64,000 bases of DNA from JBJTUH01 sp044346175 (GCA_044346175.1 JBIIZQ010000009.1:12092-76091); one strand, 5' to 3'; counted from the stretch's first letter, positions 25,597 through 35,437 are shown. Numbers and translations are program-made. Notes: generated by a model not told the origin, from the letters alone.

Positions 25597-26748
25597 TCAG
25601 TGAGATGTTGTCATATCGCCACATAAGGCACTCAGAGGCATGCGAGGAAACACATCCATTGCCAAGGCAGGGTAAGCGGTAGCGGTGGTTATTGTGGGCG
25701 TTACCAAAGGTGCATAATAGGCAGCAGCCCCTATCATGGCGGCATTATCGCTACAGTAGTGTAGTGCGGGGCAAAGAAGTTGTATGCCGTGTGCTTCAGC
25801 CCAAGGTACCAAGGCTGCTCTCAAACCACGGTTCGCAGCGACACCGCCTACCATGGCTACTCGTAACCCTTCTGAAATTGCCTTATGGGTTTTGACCCAC
25901 ATACATGCTTTTGTCAGACGCTGCATCAAGGTGCGTATCATACACGCTTGAAAACTTGCCGCAACATCTCTTTGTAGTTGATGCCATGCTTCCAAGGTTG
26001 TCACCAAAGGCTCTTCTTTTTCCCAGGTACGACGCACGGAGGTTTTTAAACCGCTTAACGAAAAATCAAGAGGATTTTGCGTCTGTGCGACAGGGAATAC
26101 AAACCGCTCAGGATTTGCTTGCGGATGATGGGCAAGGGTGTCGATTTGAGGGCCCCCAGGATAGGGAAGATTCATCAGGCGTGCAATTTTGTCATAAGCC
26201 TCACCTACGGCATCATCTAAGGAGGTTCCTAGTACTTCCAAACGTAAGGGATGAAAACCCTCTAGCCAAACCAATTGTGTATGTCCTCCACTTACAAGCA
26301 AGCATAGTAGCGGTGGCTTTGTCTGGTTGTCAGAAGCGTTGGATGATACGGCATTGTCCTCAAGTAATACGGAACACACATGCCCCATTAAGTGATGCAC
26401 GCCAATGAAAGGCTTTTGTGTCAAAATACTCAACGTTTTTGCAGTGGTTGCCCCTGCAAGTAACGACCCCACCAACCCAGGGCCAAGCGTGGCGGCATAG
26501 GCATCTACCTCCTGAAGGGTGAGTCCAGCCTGCTTCAAGGTGGTGTCAATGACCGTATTCACTTGTAGCATGTGTTCTCTTGCCGCAACTTCGGGTACAA
26601 CCCCTCCTGTGATGCGGTGAATATCTATTTGTGAGGTCAGTGTATGTGCTAATACCTTACGTCCCTTGTGGACAATGGCACAAGCGGTTTCATCACAGCT
26701 ACTTTCAAGTGCTAGAATGGTTTGAGGTAAATCGTCAAAAGCTACCAT
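25597..26748 (-). CDS. tsaD: tRNA N6-threonylcarbamoyladenosine synthase catalytic subunit TsaD
   Basis: Transfers the threonylcarbamoyl group to A37 of tRNAs that read ANN codons. Kae1/ASKHA landmarks: ILALESSCDETACAIV, GGVVPEVAAREH, VHHLMGHVCSV (metal His), LLVSGGHTQLV, LDDAVGEAYDKIARL, PYPGGPQID and VGGVAANRGLRAAL. 383 residues, slightly long. It is followed by folP after 21 bp. TsaB/TsaE are not in the window. Confidence 0.96.
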   Translation of the reverse strand: MVAFDDLPQTILALESSCDETACAIVHKGRKVLAHTLTSQIDIHRITGGVVPEVAAREHMLQVNTVIDTTLKQAGLTLQEVDAYAATLGPGLVGSLLAGATTAKTLSILTQKPFIGVHHLMGHVCSVLLEDNAVSSNASDNQTKPPLLCLLVSGGHTQLVWLEGFHPLRLEVLGTSLDDAVGEAYDKIARLMNLPYPGGPQIDTLAHHPQANPERFVFPVAQTQNPLDFSLSGLKTSVRRTWEKEEPLVTTLEAWHQLQRDVAASFQACMIRTLMQRLTKACMWVKTHKAISEGLRVAMVGGVAANRGLRAALVPWAEAHGIQLLCPALHYCSDNAAMIGAAAYYAPLVTPTITTATAYPALAMDVFPRMPLSALCGDMTTSH

Positions 26749-27135
26749 AACTATCGATGATGTATATTCATTTACAGGGTATACCTAAAAAGTCTTATAC
26801 CTGAGTGATGTCCAGAGGCATGGGTTAAAATGGATTGGGGTTACGTTGCTTTCCAGTCATTATACTATAAACAGGGTATCTCTCTAGGACGCTCTCGCTT
26901 GGAGCGTGTTTATGGTGCGTTGTTAAAAATACAGTATGAGGAACACCCTGCAACTTCGTGCAGGGGGACATAGAGAGGGTGTTAGGATGTTAGTCGGTCG
27001 ATACTTGACTTCTGGATACCGAAAGCCTCTCGCTCATACGGGTGCTGAGAGAGAGGCTTTAGACGCTTACGTGGGTAGGTAGGTGTGTTGAGGTATTGGT
27101 CTATTCAGAGGCTTGGGCTTGGGGGTTTATGAGCT
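26749..27135. other. Intergenic region with two hairpins
   Basis: No gene. A 7-bp perfect hairpin CCCTGCA/TGCAGGG lies at 26946-26965, and a larger one with AAAGCCTCTC (27022-27031) and GAGAGGCTTT (27051-27060) at 27022-27060, whose loop also contains GCTCA/TGAG pairing. The second resembles the terminator of the Gly/Tyr-rich gene but lacks a T run. The similar CCCTGCA stem at 2099 is of a different loop. Confidence 0.4.
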
Positions 27136-27588
27136 TTATGACCAAGGTAAGGCACCTGAAAGTGAAAAGCCACCTAGATTCAGCCCAAAAGTTGCATTCT
27201 CAGGTGTGAGTCCTAGTGAAAAACCATTGCCGTTACGAGCATTGGCATACGCAAGTGCAAGGGCGTAATCATCAGGGCTTGCATAGGCACCCGCTAAACC
27301 AAGGGCTTTGTTCTCGTCTGCATAGGCATCGCTAAAGGCAAAAGCGTTTCGTCCGTAAGCACTGGCACTGGCATCTGCTTGATTAAGGTAGCCATACCCC
27401 GCATAAGGGCTTTGGTAGCCACCGTATCCATAAGCGTCACAGCCGCCACCACCCCATTGTGGGCGAGCATGGCTGTAAGGATTGCAATGTCCGTATCCTC
27501 CACCACTGTAGCAATGTCTTGGTTGTGGGGCATAACTATCAAAACAACCGCCATAATAGTTAGGGTTAAAGCCAAAAGCGTTCATCAT
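27136..27588 (-). CDS. Gly/Tyr/Ala-rich low-complexity protein
   Basis: 150 residues. First half is rich in Gly, Tyr, His and Cys with YGG, GGG and GYG repeats and about five Cys; second half is Ala/Tyr/Asn-rich with repeats of the AYA and ALAYAN type and ends in LNLGGFSLSGALPW. No signal peptide or known fold. Composition is of the prion-like or condensate/adhesive type. It is divergent from the flagellin-like gene at 28083, about 500 bp apart. Start is tandem ATG ATG at 27588. An opposing open frame over the same bases is a shadow. Real gene status is likely from the clean start and lack of stops, but function is unknown. Confidence 0.6.
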   Translation of the reverse strand: MMNAFGFNPNYYGGCFDSYAPQPRHCYSGGGYGHCNPYSHARPQWGGGGCDAYGYGGYQSPYAGYGYLNQADASASAYGRNAFAFSDAYADENKALGLAGAYASPDDYALALAYANARNGNGFSLGLTPENATFGLNLGGFSLSGALPWS

Positions 27589-28082
27589 GGAGGGGGTATC
27601 CTTTTCTCTTCTTTTTATTCTGAATGGTGGTTATGGGGGCTGTGGTGTGTCGTCATCACGACACGAAAAATGCTTTGATGCTTGGCATACCCCTTGGCTT
27701 TCATCAGACTTGGTGGGGTGTCTTTCAATAAACAGGGGCAGCCTTTGAAAAGTGTCTTTGCCATCGTTGATTGTTACACTTCTTAACGATGACTGGTTGA
27801 TACCCTATACCCTAAGCATCGCATGAGATGACCTAAAGGCTTGTGTCACTTGCTGAGGATGTGTCATGGGGGGAGTCATGTGTATGGAGGAGACATGACT
27901 CCCACGGCTTTAGTTTTGTGTGTATCGTGTCGAAACCTCTCATAAGCAGTGTTATGTTGCAAAAGGCAACGCATGAAGCGAGTACCTCATTGTTGCATCA
28001 CTTGCTTGGGAGCATCCTTAGTATTGAGAAGGGTGCTACTCTGAAGAGTTCACATGTCTGAAGAAGCAAGGAAGACCCTGTC
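27589..28082. other. Intergenic leader of the flagellin-like gene
   Basis: About 490 bp. No recognisable gene. AAGGAAG (28068-28074) is the probable ribosome site for ATG ATG at 28083. No sigma-28 box of the TAAA/GCCGATAA form stands out. Confidence 0.35.
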
Positions 28083-28997
28083 ATGATGACGCAACGCCTC
28101 CCGCTGATTACCAATTATCGTTCATTGCAAACCATTTTCAGACTTAATGCAAGCTCTGAAGCCCTTGATACGCTTTACAAACAAGCTTCTACGGGTAATA
28201 GGCTCAATAGTGCTGTGGATGATATTTCAGGTTTTGCCATTTCCAAAACGCTACAGGCACAAATCAAAGCAACTGACCGAAGTGCGGAAAATATCCAAGA
28301 TGCAAACAACCTGCTCTCCGTGACCGAAGGTGCTATCAGTACGATGGGGGATGCCCTCCAACGGGTGCGAGAACTTTTAGTACAAGGGGCAAGTGATACC
28401 TCTGATACCAATGCACGAACGGCAATTTTAAAAGAAGTGCGTGGGTTGTTGGATAGTATTGATAATCAAGCAGCCTCGGTACGCTTTAACGGGCTTGCTC
28501 TTCTTGATGGTTCATTGACGGGAGCGAGTGCGACCGCTCAAATCGGGATTTACTCCAATACTAGTTCTAAAGTGGATTTGTCGACCGCCTTTCAGAGTAT
28601 GAATACCACCACCCTTGGCGTTGTGAATGGTCCAAATGCGGGGGCTATTATCCCCAATTTAAACGCTGTGTTTAATCCCACCACTCAAACCACCGCCCTG
28701 ACGACCAATGCCAACTTTTTATCATTCATGGGGGATATTGACGTAGCGATTGACCGTGTGAATGCTCGTCGTTCTACGATTGGGGCGTTTCAATCGCAAC
28801 TTAACGCTGCACTGAGCATGCAGCAAGGGCAAAGTATTAACTTTTCCGATACAGAAGCCCGAATTCGTTCTGCTGACGTGGCAGAACTTTCCACCCAACT
28901 TTCTATGCAACAATTGGTGCAACAGTCGGCTCTGCAAGTTTTACAACAAAACAATGAGTTTCCACAACGCATCCTACAGTTGTTGCAACAGGGCTAG
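28083..28997 (+). CDS. Flagellin-like filament protein, divergent copy
   Basis: 304 residues. N-terminal D0/D1 segment STGNRLNSAVDDISGFAIS and NIQDANNLLSVTEGAI; C-terminal segment SDTEARIRSADVAELSTQLS. These coiled-coil ends are the polymerisation parts of flagellin. The middle is short (about 80 residues, Ala/Thr/Asn-rich), so the filament surface domain is minimal. Compared with the copy at 36914 it has a longer, Gln-rich C-terminus ending in QILQLLQQG. FlgL hook-junction protein is a less likely alternative. Its stop overlaps the trpS stop by 3-4 bases on the other strand. GGA in AAGGAAG may be a CsrA site. Confidence 0.82.
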   Translation: MMTQRLPLITNYRSLQTIFRLNASSEALDTLYKQASTGNRLNSAVDDISGFAISKTLQAQIKATDRSAENIQDANNLLSVTEGAISTMGDALQRVRELLVQGASDTSDTNARTAILKEVRGLLDSIDNQAASVRFNGLALLDGSLTGASATAQIGIYSNTSSKVDLSTAFQSMNTTTLGVVNGPNAGAIIPNLNAVFNPTTQTTALTTNANFLSFMGDIDVAIDRVNARRSTIGAFQSQLNAALSMQQGQSINFSDTEARIRSADVAELSTQLSMQQLVQQSALQVLQQNNEFPQRILQLLQQG

Positions 28998-30070
28998 ATA
29001 GAGACCCCTGAAAACACGGCTTCACGGACTTTTACCATTGTTTGGGTGGCAGTTTCGTTGGCTTTTTGCCTTCCTGATGCCAGAATGTCATTGAGTAGAT
29101 GGTCTTGTGTATTCAGTGTGTGGCGAAGGTCACGGCAAGGCGCGAGTGTGTCGTTTAGGATGCTGTTTAAACGCTTTTTGCAGTCCATACAGCCACGGGT
29201 ACCCGTTGTACACTCTTCACGAGTTAGGGCAATTTCTTCAGCAGATGCAAAGGTCTCATAATAGGAGAATACTACCCCACAGGCTTCAGGATTGCCAGGG
29301 TCAGTTTTTCTCGCACGAGAAGGGTCAGTGATAGCTTGTCTTAGTTTATCCCAAGTCGCTTCAGGGGTATCTGCAAGATACACGCCATTATTGTATGATT
29401 TTCCCATTTTTCTACCATCAACACCAAGGAGCGTGGACTGTTCAGTGAGGAGAGGTTTGGGTTCAGGGAAGAGCTGTGTTTGGTAAGTATGATTAAACCG
29501 ACGAGCGATGTCTCGAGAGATTTCTAAATGGGCTACTTGGTCTTTGCCTACAGGGACAAGTTCACCCAACATGGCAAGAATATCAGCGGTTTGGAGTAAG
29601 GGATAGTTGAGTAGTCCGACATGAAGCTCAACGCTGCTGTCTTTTTCACGCATCATAGCGACCATGTCTTTAAGGGTTGGGTCGGTCTCAAGCCACTTAA
29701 CGGGTGTAAGCATGGCAAGCATCATCGTGAGTTCGGTAATGGCTGGCACGTCTGACTGCACATACATACAGACCTTTTCGGGGTCAAGACCTACACATAG
29801 CCAGTCTTTCAGAATTTCTTTGGTCCATGCGGGTACTTGGTTTGCTTCTCGATATTTTGTTGTAAGGGCATGCCAGTCTGCGACCATAAAATAGCATTCA
29901 TAATCATCTTGCATGGTAAGCCAGTTTTTAAGGACACCCACGTAATGTCCAAGGTGTAATGCTCCTGTAGGGCGCATACCCGACATCACACGACGACGCT
30001 GGGAGTCTTGGGTGGGCATGACGTTTGAAAGGAGGATAGAGGTATCGATAGAAGACTCAGTGGCGGACAT
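28994..30070 (-). CDS. trpS: Tryptophanyl-tRNA synthetase
   Basis: Charges tRNA-Trp. Class I signatures: GMRPTGALHLGHYVG (HIGH variant HLGH) and KMGKSYNN (KMSKS variant). GKDQVAHLEI and the late helical anticodon region are typical; it has the 'GTRGCMDCKK' insertion found in a subset of bacterial TrpRS, with a Cys pair. ATG at 30070 (MSATESS) is preferred over the TTG 48 bp upstream that the frame allows. Confidence 0.95.
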   Translation of the reverse strand: MSATESSIDTSILLSNVMPTQDSQRRRVMSGMRPTGALHLGHYVGVLKNWLTMQDDYECYFMVADWHALTTKYREANQVPAWTKEILKDWLCVGLDPEKVCMYVQSDVPAITELTMMLAMLTPVKWLETDPTLKDMVAMMREKDSSVELHVGLLNYPLLQTADILAMLGELVPVGKDQVAHLEISRDIARRFNHTYQTQLFPEPKPLLTEQSTLLGVDGRKMGKSYNNGVYLADTPEATWDKLRQAITDPSRARKTDPGNPEACGVVFSYYETFASAEEIALTREECTTGTRGCMDCKKRLNSILNDTLAPCRDLRHTLNTQDHLLNDILASGRQKANETATQTMVKVREAVFSGVSI

Positions 30071-30351
30071 GATGAGGGGGAGCTTATGGCAAGACGCAGT
30101 AAATAGAAAACAACACAAGATGGATTAAACCCTAGATACCTAGACAGACCGTTATAACGTACTACAAGCCCACCCAACTGTAAAGACATGTAACATTCGT
30201 GTCACACATCGCAATCGCACCTTGGGGAGTGATTTTATTAGAACAGGCTAACTTGGGTCGACCACATCCAAAGTCCAGCCCTATCAAAACAAAGATGTTG
30301 AGCGCATCATAAAAAGTCTTTAATAAAAAGAGAGAAGGAGTATGCTTAGAG

Positions 30352-30825
30352 ATGATGATAGGTTTACCAGCCCCTACCGTACCTACCCTGCCGACACGTC
30401 ATTACATGATTGCGGCACAATATGCCGATAGTTTGTCCCCTTACAGAGGTTATATTCAAGGTACGCCCTTGGGTGTAGGTCCTGATAGGGCAGACCAAAA
30501 AGTGGATAAAGGAGAACTCCAACTCGCTTCACAGGTGTTACAAGGTGCCATTCAGTACTACAGTGCTTATGGTTTTGCTGAAGACCCCACTGTGAAAGGA
30601 TGGCAGAGTATTTTGGATGCCACGAATGTGATGCAAAACCATTTCACAACCTTCCTTGGCGATGGCATGCCCACCATTATTCCTGATAGTGGTGATAATC
30701 GTAGTTTTGATTTTAATCGTATTTACCAAGTCGCTAACCAAACGAATGACGGTATTCAGTTTGGGCAACGTCATGATACTTTCTTATCGAAGCAAGACCT
30801 AGATAATGTGATGGTGCCTATGTAA
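30352..30825 (+). CDS. Hypothetical protein
   Basis: 157 residues, not recognised. Begins with ATG ATG ATA behind AAGGAG (30335-30340, 11 bp away). Pro-rich start, then a domain with QVLQGAIQYYSAYGF, IPDSGDNRSFDFNRIYQ and VDKGELQLASQ, an acidic/Gly turn pattern, and a final DTFLSKQDLDNVMVP. Two segments (ADQKVDKGELQL and HDTFLSKQDLDN) look loosely like EF-hand or structural-calcium loops but lack a full D-x-D-x-D-G set. Terminator follows. Confidence 0.55.
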   Translation: MMIGLPAPTVPTLPTRHYMIAAQYADSLSPYRGYIQGTPLGVGPDRADQKVDKGELQLASQVLQGAIQYYSAYGFAEDPTVKGWQSILDATNVMQNHFTTFLGDGMPTIIPDSGDNRSFDFNRIYQVANQTNDGIQFGQRHDTFLSKQDLDNVMVPM

Positions 30826-30847
30826 CAAGCCCTCAAGGCTTCGTATG

Positions 30848-30899
30848 GCAAAAGCTTACTGCAAAGGGTATAAAAGACCTTGCCACAGTAAGCTTTTGC
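30848..30899. terminator. Bidirectional terminator between the hypothetical gene and DUF2490 gene
   Basis: 14-bp perfect arms GCAAAAGCTTACTG (30848-30861) and CAGTAAGCTTTTGC (30886-30899), 24-nt loop, between two convergent genes. Confidence 0.65.
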
Positions 30900-30905
30900 G
30901 TATGT

Positions 30906-31658
30906 TTAGGGCTTGACGATATTAACCCTTAAAAAAAGGGCATGTCCTAGTACGTTGTCCTGTGGTTGACTCCGGTTGACGAGTTGCATCATGTAGCCGC
31001 CTTCAGCATCGACCATTTTATTGAGCCGTTTGTTCATACCCACAAAAAGACGTTGTACGGCAAACCCAGAAGGCACGGCTTGTGTACTGTTACCTATATT
31101 GAATAGAAGCTCATCCCATACTACAGCAGATAGATTTTTTGACTTATTGAGGGGAATCTCGACCCTTTCCAGTAGGCGGACTCTTGGAAAAATAGGCTCA
31201 TGCTCAATATAACGCTCCTCAAATCGTACACGATGTGTGAGACGCACTCGGTCGTTGAAGAGGGGGTGCCTATAGCTTATCTGTTGATACAGATGTTGCT
31301 CTTGGGTATTGCGTGGCCACGGACGATGCAAGTAGCCATAGCCTGTAAGGACTAAGCCCCTGTTTTGTGCAAATCGATAGCCTAGTGCGGGTCGAATCGC
31401 AGAGAGGCTCAAGCGTTGCATATCGGATTGGGTACGTAGAACACCATCTACAAAAAAGATGCCTTTTTTGTTCGGCGTAATAGGGGCTGTGAAGGTAACA
31501 ACTTGCCAAAACTCCCCATCCGACACGGTGTCGTCTTCAGCAAAGCTTACACCTTGGCAAAGATACCCCCCAAGCACAAGTATGACACTCCAAAGTGCTG
31601 TGACTTTTTTTAAAAACAAAGAAGTTAAGGCGTTTCGAGATATCCTAAGTATGTTCAT
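30906..31658 (-). CDS. DUF2490 outer-membrane beta-barrel protein
   Basis: 250 residues. N-terminal signal-like segment (about 15-41: LFLKKVTALWSVILVLGGYL), then repeated amphipathic strands: WQVVTFTAP, RLTHRVRFEERY, VRLLERVEIPLN and NRSQPQDNVLGHALFLRV. The R-L-R-x-R-x-E-x-R type strands and NxQRLFxG are those of the DUF2490 family, predicted outer-membrane barrels with unknown role. Supports an outer membrane in this organism. Neighbours give no functional clue. Confidence 0.75.
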   Translation of the reverse strand: MNILRISRNALTSLFLKKVTALWSVILVLGGYLCQGVSFAEDDTVSDGEFWQVVTFTAPITPNKKGIFFVDGVLRTQSDMQRLSLSAIRPALGYRFAQNRGLVLTGYGYLHRPWPRNTQEQHLYQQISYRHPLFNDRVRLTHRVRFEERYIEHEPIFPRVRLLERVEIPLNKSKNLSAVVWDELLFNIGNSTQAVPSGFAVQRLFVGMNKRLNKMVDAEGGYMMQLVNRSQPQDNVLGHALFLRVNIVKP

Positions 31659-32014
31659 GGGCGTGAATTTTCTACCAAGAGATTGAGGGGAGGTGATTGA
31701 GGGGATGTGGAAGGATAATAATACGCCTCAAAAACAGCATGTTTCTCAATGCCCTAGTTTTAGTCCTTAACCCTGTCATACCTTGATTGTGTGAGCCGTT
31801 ATGAAGGGTCTCTTTAGTACCATAAAACCACCTAAGGCACCTGCTTTTTACATCGCTTTGTATATCATACTACAAAGTAGGGCGTGCTGGTGATGGTTCA
31901 ATGACGTAAAAAATCAGCACAACATTCGAGGGGCTTCCCGTCAGTACTCACAATCAATACGCCCCCAATTCGTACATGACCTCCTCAGTAGAAGTGCTAC
32001 TGTTGTATCCTATG
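31659..32014. other. Intergenic, no gene
   Basis: About 355 bp with no notable frame or repeat; probably holds promoters for the DUF2490 gene. Confidence 0.3.
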
Positions 32015-33946
32015 TTATGACTGAAGGCTTTGTGGCGGGAGGCCATGGCTGGTTTTATCCCACTTGAGGGTTGGTTCCTTGCGGAAGAGTAAATCAAGTA
32101 AAATACCAAAAACACTCATGGTCCAAGTCATACCCATGTAAAAGGCGGTGATGATACTCTCCCACCAGCGTTTTAAGCCTGCTGATACCCCTTCGTTGGG
32201 TTGTTCAAACTGCCGAGAAGCGTGCCACACCACAGGAATAAGTACCACGGTTAAAACGCCCATTAAACCTAATGTTAGGACATGATGCAATCCGATATGC
32301 CCTTGATTCATGACCTCTTGAAAGGAACGTTTGAGTGTGACACACCACCACAGATAATCGCACACCATCCATACGGGGGCTGTAAAGTTCATAAAGTAAA
32401 CCACAACGTCAAGCTTGGCACGAGCCGACACAGGACGGCGTAAAATAGGGAGTCCATAGTCAAGATAGCGTCTTAACGACCCTTCCGCCCAACGCCGCCG
32501 TTGTTTCAGAAGGGGTTTAAGTTGCTGGATGCCCTCTTCATACACAGGGGTATGCGGCATGAAGCGAATATCCCACCCTACAAGATGAAGCTTACTGGAG
32601 AGGTCAAGGTCATCCGTTACGGTGTGATGCGTCCACCCATTGACGCTTAAGAGTGCCTCTCGTTTTAAAATCATGCCATTGCCTCGAAGTTCCACAGCAG
32701 AACGGACGGCATCCCGACACATTTGAATATAGCTATCCAAGTAGTATTCCATGGCTTGGCAACGAGTCAGCCAATTATCCCCTTGATTCAAAATCACTTT
32801 ACGAGATTGTAAACCCGCTACCCAAGGACTCACAATCAGCTGTGGTACCATGGTGAGGAGCCAATCTTCTGGCACCCACGCATCGGCATCAAAGACGGCA
32901 ACTAAGGGTGCATCGGTCAAAGCAAGGGCTTCATTCAATACGGCAGACTTGCCAGGTTGCGCCTCTATGGGGCGATGATGACACCTCAAAATGCCTCGAT
33001 AATACTCAGGGAGTTCAGCCTCAAGGGCATCTAAACAGGCTTTTGTATCGTCGTTAGAACGGTCATTCAGTACCCAACATTCCCAGTTTGGATAGCGTTG
33101 TTTGAGGAGTTGTCTTACGGTGCCTACAATCACAGAGGCTTCATTATGTGCAGGGATAAAAACGGCTACCTTAGGTAGGGCTGGTGCGAGGGCTTCCTCA
33201 ATCGCTACCACGGGTGCGGTCATTTCAGGCCATTTTACAAGGTTTGCAGGTACAAAGGGGGCTTGCTGTACAATATCTCTGAGGGTGAGCAGTTGTTTTT
33301 GAATAAAACGTTCTACGGCTTCCCGTCGTTGTTGCAGGGTTAGTAACACTGAGAGTGTAGAGCCGTAAAAGCCTACCGTGAGCAACAGAAATAAACTTGA
33401 AGTGCCTTGAGGCAAACCTAAAAAGCGTACCAATGCCATGACACCAAGAATACAAAGCAAATAGGCACAAAGCATGGCTTGATGGGTTCGGAGCCGTTTA
33501 CGTTCATCGGGTTCATAGGGTAAACGGTCACGGTCAGGCAAGGGACGTTGCCAAGAAAAAGATGAAAGCGTGAAAGGGATGGGGCGTAATCGAAGCCAAG
33601 CGTACTTTTTACTTCTTTGCCTTGAATAACGGAGCCAAGTTGCGAGTCTTGGGTGTCGTAGCTGTTTACGGAGCGAGGGGAATTTGTCCGAGGCAATATG
33701 TAAAGCACGATGTTTTAAGGGGTAACGTAGCATGCTTAATAGGGTTCGAGCTGTGAGATGCTCAGACAAAGTAGGTGAAGCGTTAAGCACCTGTGCGACA
33801 CGACTGACAAGGGTATGCCAAGCATCTTCAAGCTTGGCAGGGGGTTTGTCCGAAAAGGTTTTATTGCCCAGTGCTGTTTGTTCCTGATTGGAAGCAACCT
33901 GAGCTTGAGGCGGTGTCTGTTCTTCTTGTGTGGGGAGAGGGGTCAT
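32015..33946 (-). CDS. Processive family-2 glycosyltransferase (cellulose/hyaluronan-synthase-like)
   Basis: 643 residues. About 150 basic/polar residues, a pair of membrane helices, the GT-A domain, then about four more helices. Catalytic residues: NDRSNDDT (D1), VFDADAW (DxD), TVTDDLDLS (catalytic base D) and QRRRWAEG (QxxRW), the set that marks processive beta-glycosyltransferases. Likely substrate is UDP-GlcNAc or UDP-Glc, with export of the polymer through the membrane; the product cannot be told. It is followed by no BcsB-like gene, but a GT-B gene lies 51 bp upstream on the same strand, suggesting a polysaccharide or glycolipid locus. Confidence 0.87.
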   Translation of the reverse strand: MTPLPTQEEQTPPQAQVASNQEQTALGNKTFSDKPPAKLEDAWHTLVSRVAQVLNASPTLSEHLTARTLLSMLRYPLKHRALHIASDKFPSLRKQLRHPRLATWLRYSRQRSKKYAWLRLRPIPFTLSSFSWQRPLPDRDRLPYEPDERKRLRTHQAMLCAYLLCILGVMALVRFLGLPQGTSSLFLLLTVGFYGSTLSVLLTLQQRREAVERFIQKQLLTLRDIVQQAPFVPANLVKWPEMTAPVVAIEEALAPALPKVAVFIPAHNEASVIVGTVRQLLKQRYPNWECWVLNDRSNDDTKACLDALEAELPEYYRGILRCHHRPIEAQPGKSAVLNEALALTDAPLVAVFDADAWVPEDWLLTMVPQLIVSPWVAGLQSRKVILNQGDNWLTRCQAMEYYLDSYIQMCRDAVRSAVELRGNGMILKREALLSVNGWTHHTVTDDLDLSSKLHLVGWDIRFMPHTPVYEEGIQQLKPLLKQRRRWAEGSLRRYLDYGLPILRRPVSARAKLDVVVYFMNFTAPVWMVCDYLWWCVTLKRSFQEVMNQGHIGLHHVLTLGLMGVLTVVLIPVVWHASRQFEQPNEGVSAGLKRWWESIITAFYMGMTWTMSVFGILLDLLFRKEPTLKWDKTSHGLPPQSLQS

Positions 33947-33997
33947 GACAGGGGGTATCCATCTTCAGAAAAGATGCCTTTAAACAAAGGACAAAGG

Positions 33998-35437
33998 TCA
34001 ATAAGAAGTGAGGCGTTGAGCATATTCACGAAGCAGCCGAGCCGTTTGTTTGGCACCCTGAATCATGTTGGCACGATGTGCCATTCCCTCAGCAGCATGG
34101 GCGTAATGGGTGTAAGTTTCGGGTGCTAGCCAAGCTTGAAGGGCTGCATCCAGTTTAGAGGGGGTTAATTCGGGATACGTTAACATACTCCCAACGCCTA
34201 AAGCGACCATACGTTGGGCATTATGTTCTTGCTCAATTTGCTGGGTATCAGGCACCACAAAAATGGGAACCCCTAATGTTAAGAGTTCCATCGCTGTGGA
34301 ATGTCCTGCTTGTGTCACCACTCCATGGCAGGTTGCAAACCAAAGGGAGGGGTTGGACACATTAGCCAGTAGTCTCATATTTGTCGGTAAACTTTGAGCC
34401 AGTGCATCAGGTACAAAATTGGCAAGCACCACCCAGCGCATATGGGGGGTTTTTTGTGCCACGGCTACCACATGTTCCAATAGGGGTAAACGATAGGCAT
34501 GCCCCCCTAATGAAAGTACCAAACGTAACGTATGAGGGGCTTTTTCCGCTGTAGAGGGGGTGGTTGTATTCTGCTCAAAGAGGGTATCCCACAATGTGAT
34601 TGCTTCTTCTCGTGAGACAAAGCTCTGATGGGGGAGTGCGTCGGTTAAGGGGGCGGTACCCACCTGATGACACACCGCTGTTTGGGCTTCATGACGAGTC
34701 CAAGGGACAAGTGGCCCGACAAAACGGGTACGTTTTTTGACCTTAGGATTTTCAGACAGGTTGTCAAGACACACACTGTAAGGCGGTGGGAAGTCTGGGA
34801 TGAAAATCTCTTCAGCATTCGAGAACCAAAAGTTCATCATCCAGTCAAACGACAACCCAAAAAGTTTCACCAACGTGGCATCTTTCGCAAAAAAGGGATA
34901 AAAGGCACTCTGGTTGGTCAGTACCACACAGGGCAAATCAAGACGAGCGGCTGCAAGCACAGGTGCAATACGTCCATCTGCGACCACCATGGTGGCTTTG
35001 TGATGCTTCATTAAGTCTACTTCCTCTTGAATCAACTGATTCAGACTCAAGGGTAAGTTCTGGTTTTGAAGAATGGTTTTGCCTACATCAAAAGCCCCCC
35101 CTTTACCAATAAATTGAACCTCTTGGGTCAGTTTTGCGACAGGTAGGTTTGCTTGTTTTAAACGCTCGTGTGCATAGTGGTAAGTGGCAATCACGACTTC
35201 CTCATGAGGCAAATGCTTTGCAAGTGCCATGGCACGACTGCTATGCCCATACCCTTCTGAAGAAACCGACACATAGATTTTAGGTTTGCGTTTTCGAGGG
35301 TTAGCCTTCCAAGGCAACAACCAAGTATTGGGGGGATGATTTTCTCGGAGGTCTCGAATGGTCCGCACGAACGTACGTCGCCACTGACGTTGTGCGTACT
35401 TGAGAAAATCAGGTAAAGTGGTTAAGGTCGGCATCAT
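33998..35437 (-). CDS. GT-B glycosyltransferase (MurG/UGT-like)
   Basis: 479 residues. N-domain opens KIYVSVSSEGYGHSSRAMAL, a GHxxR-type sugar-acceptor loop as in MurG/monogalactosyl-diacylglycerol synthase; the C-domain has LVLSLGGHAYRLPLLEHV and CHGVVTQAGHSTAMELL then GVPIFVVPDTQQIEQEHNA, the nucleotide-sugar binding motif of GT1/GT28. Precedes the GT2 gene by 51 bp on the same strand, so the pair may build one glycan. Acceptor and donor unknown. Tandem ATG ATG start. Confidence 0.83.
   Translation of the reverse strand: MMPTLTTLPDFLKYAQRQWRRTFVRTIRDLRENHPPNTWLLPWKANPRKRKPKIYVSVSSEGYGHSSRAMALAKHLPHEEVVIATYHYAHERLKQANLPVAKLTQEVQFIGKGGAFDVGKTILQNQNLPLSLNQLIQEEVDLMKHHKATMVVADGRIAPVLAAARLDLPCVVLTNQSAFYPFFAKDATLVKLFGLSFDWMMNFWFSNAEEIFIPDFPPPYSVCLDNLSENPKVKKRTRFVGPLVPWTRHEAQTAVCHQVGTAPLTDALPHQSFVSREEAITLWDTLFEQNTTTPSTAEKAPHTLRLVLSLGGHAYRLPLLEHVVAVAQKTPHMRWVVLANFVPDALAQSLPTNMRLLANVSNPSLWFATCHGVVTQAGHSTAMELLTLGVPIFVVPDTQQIEQEHNAQRMVALGVGSMLTYPELTPSKLDAALQAWLAPETYTHYAHAAEGMAHRANMIQGAKQTARLLREYAQRLTSY

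Noticed and set aside
27379..27678. Plus-strand frame opposite the Gly/Tyr-rich gene
   Set aside because: Low-complexity antisense shadow, no start signal, no family.
27680..27710. Sigma-54-like site TGGCATACCCCTTGG
   Set aside because: The -12 element should be TTGC; here it is TTGG, and the site is about 390 bp from the flagellin-like start.
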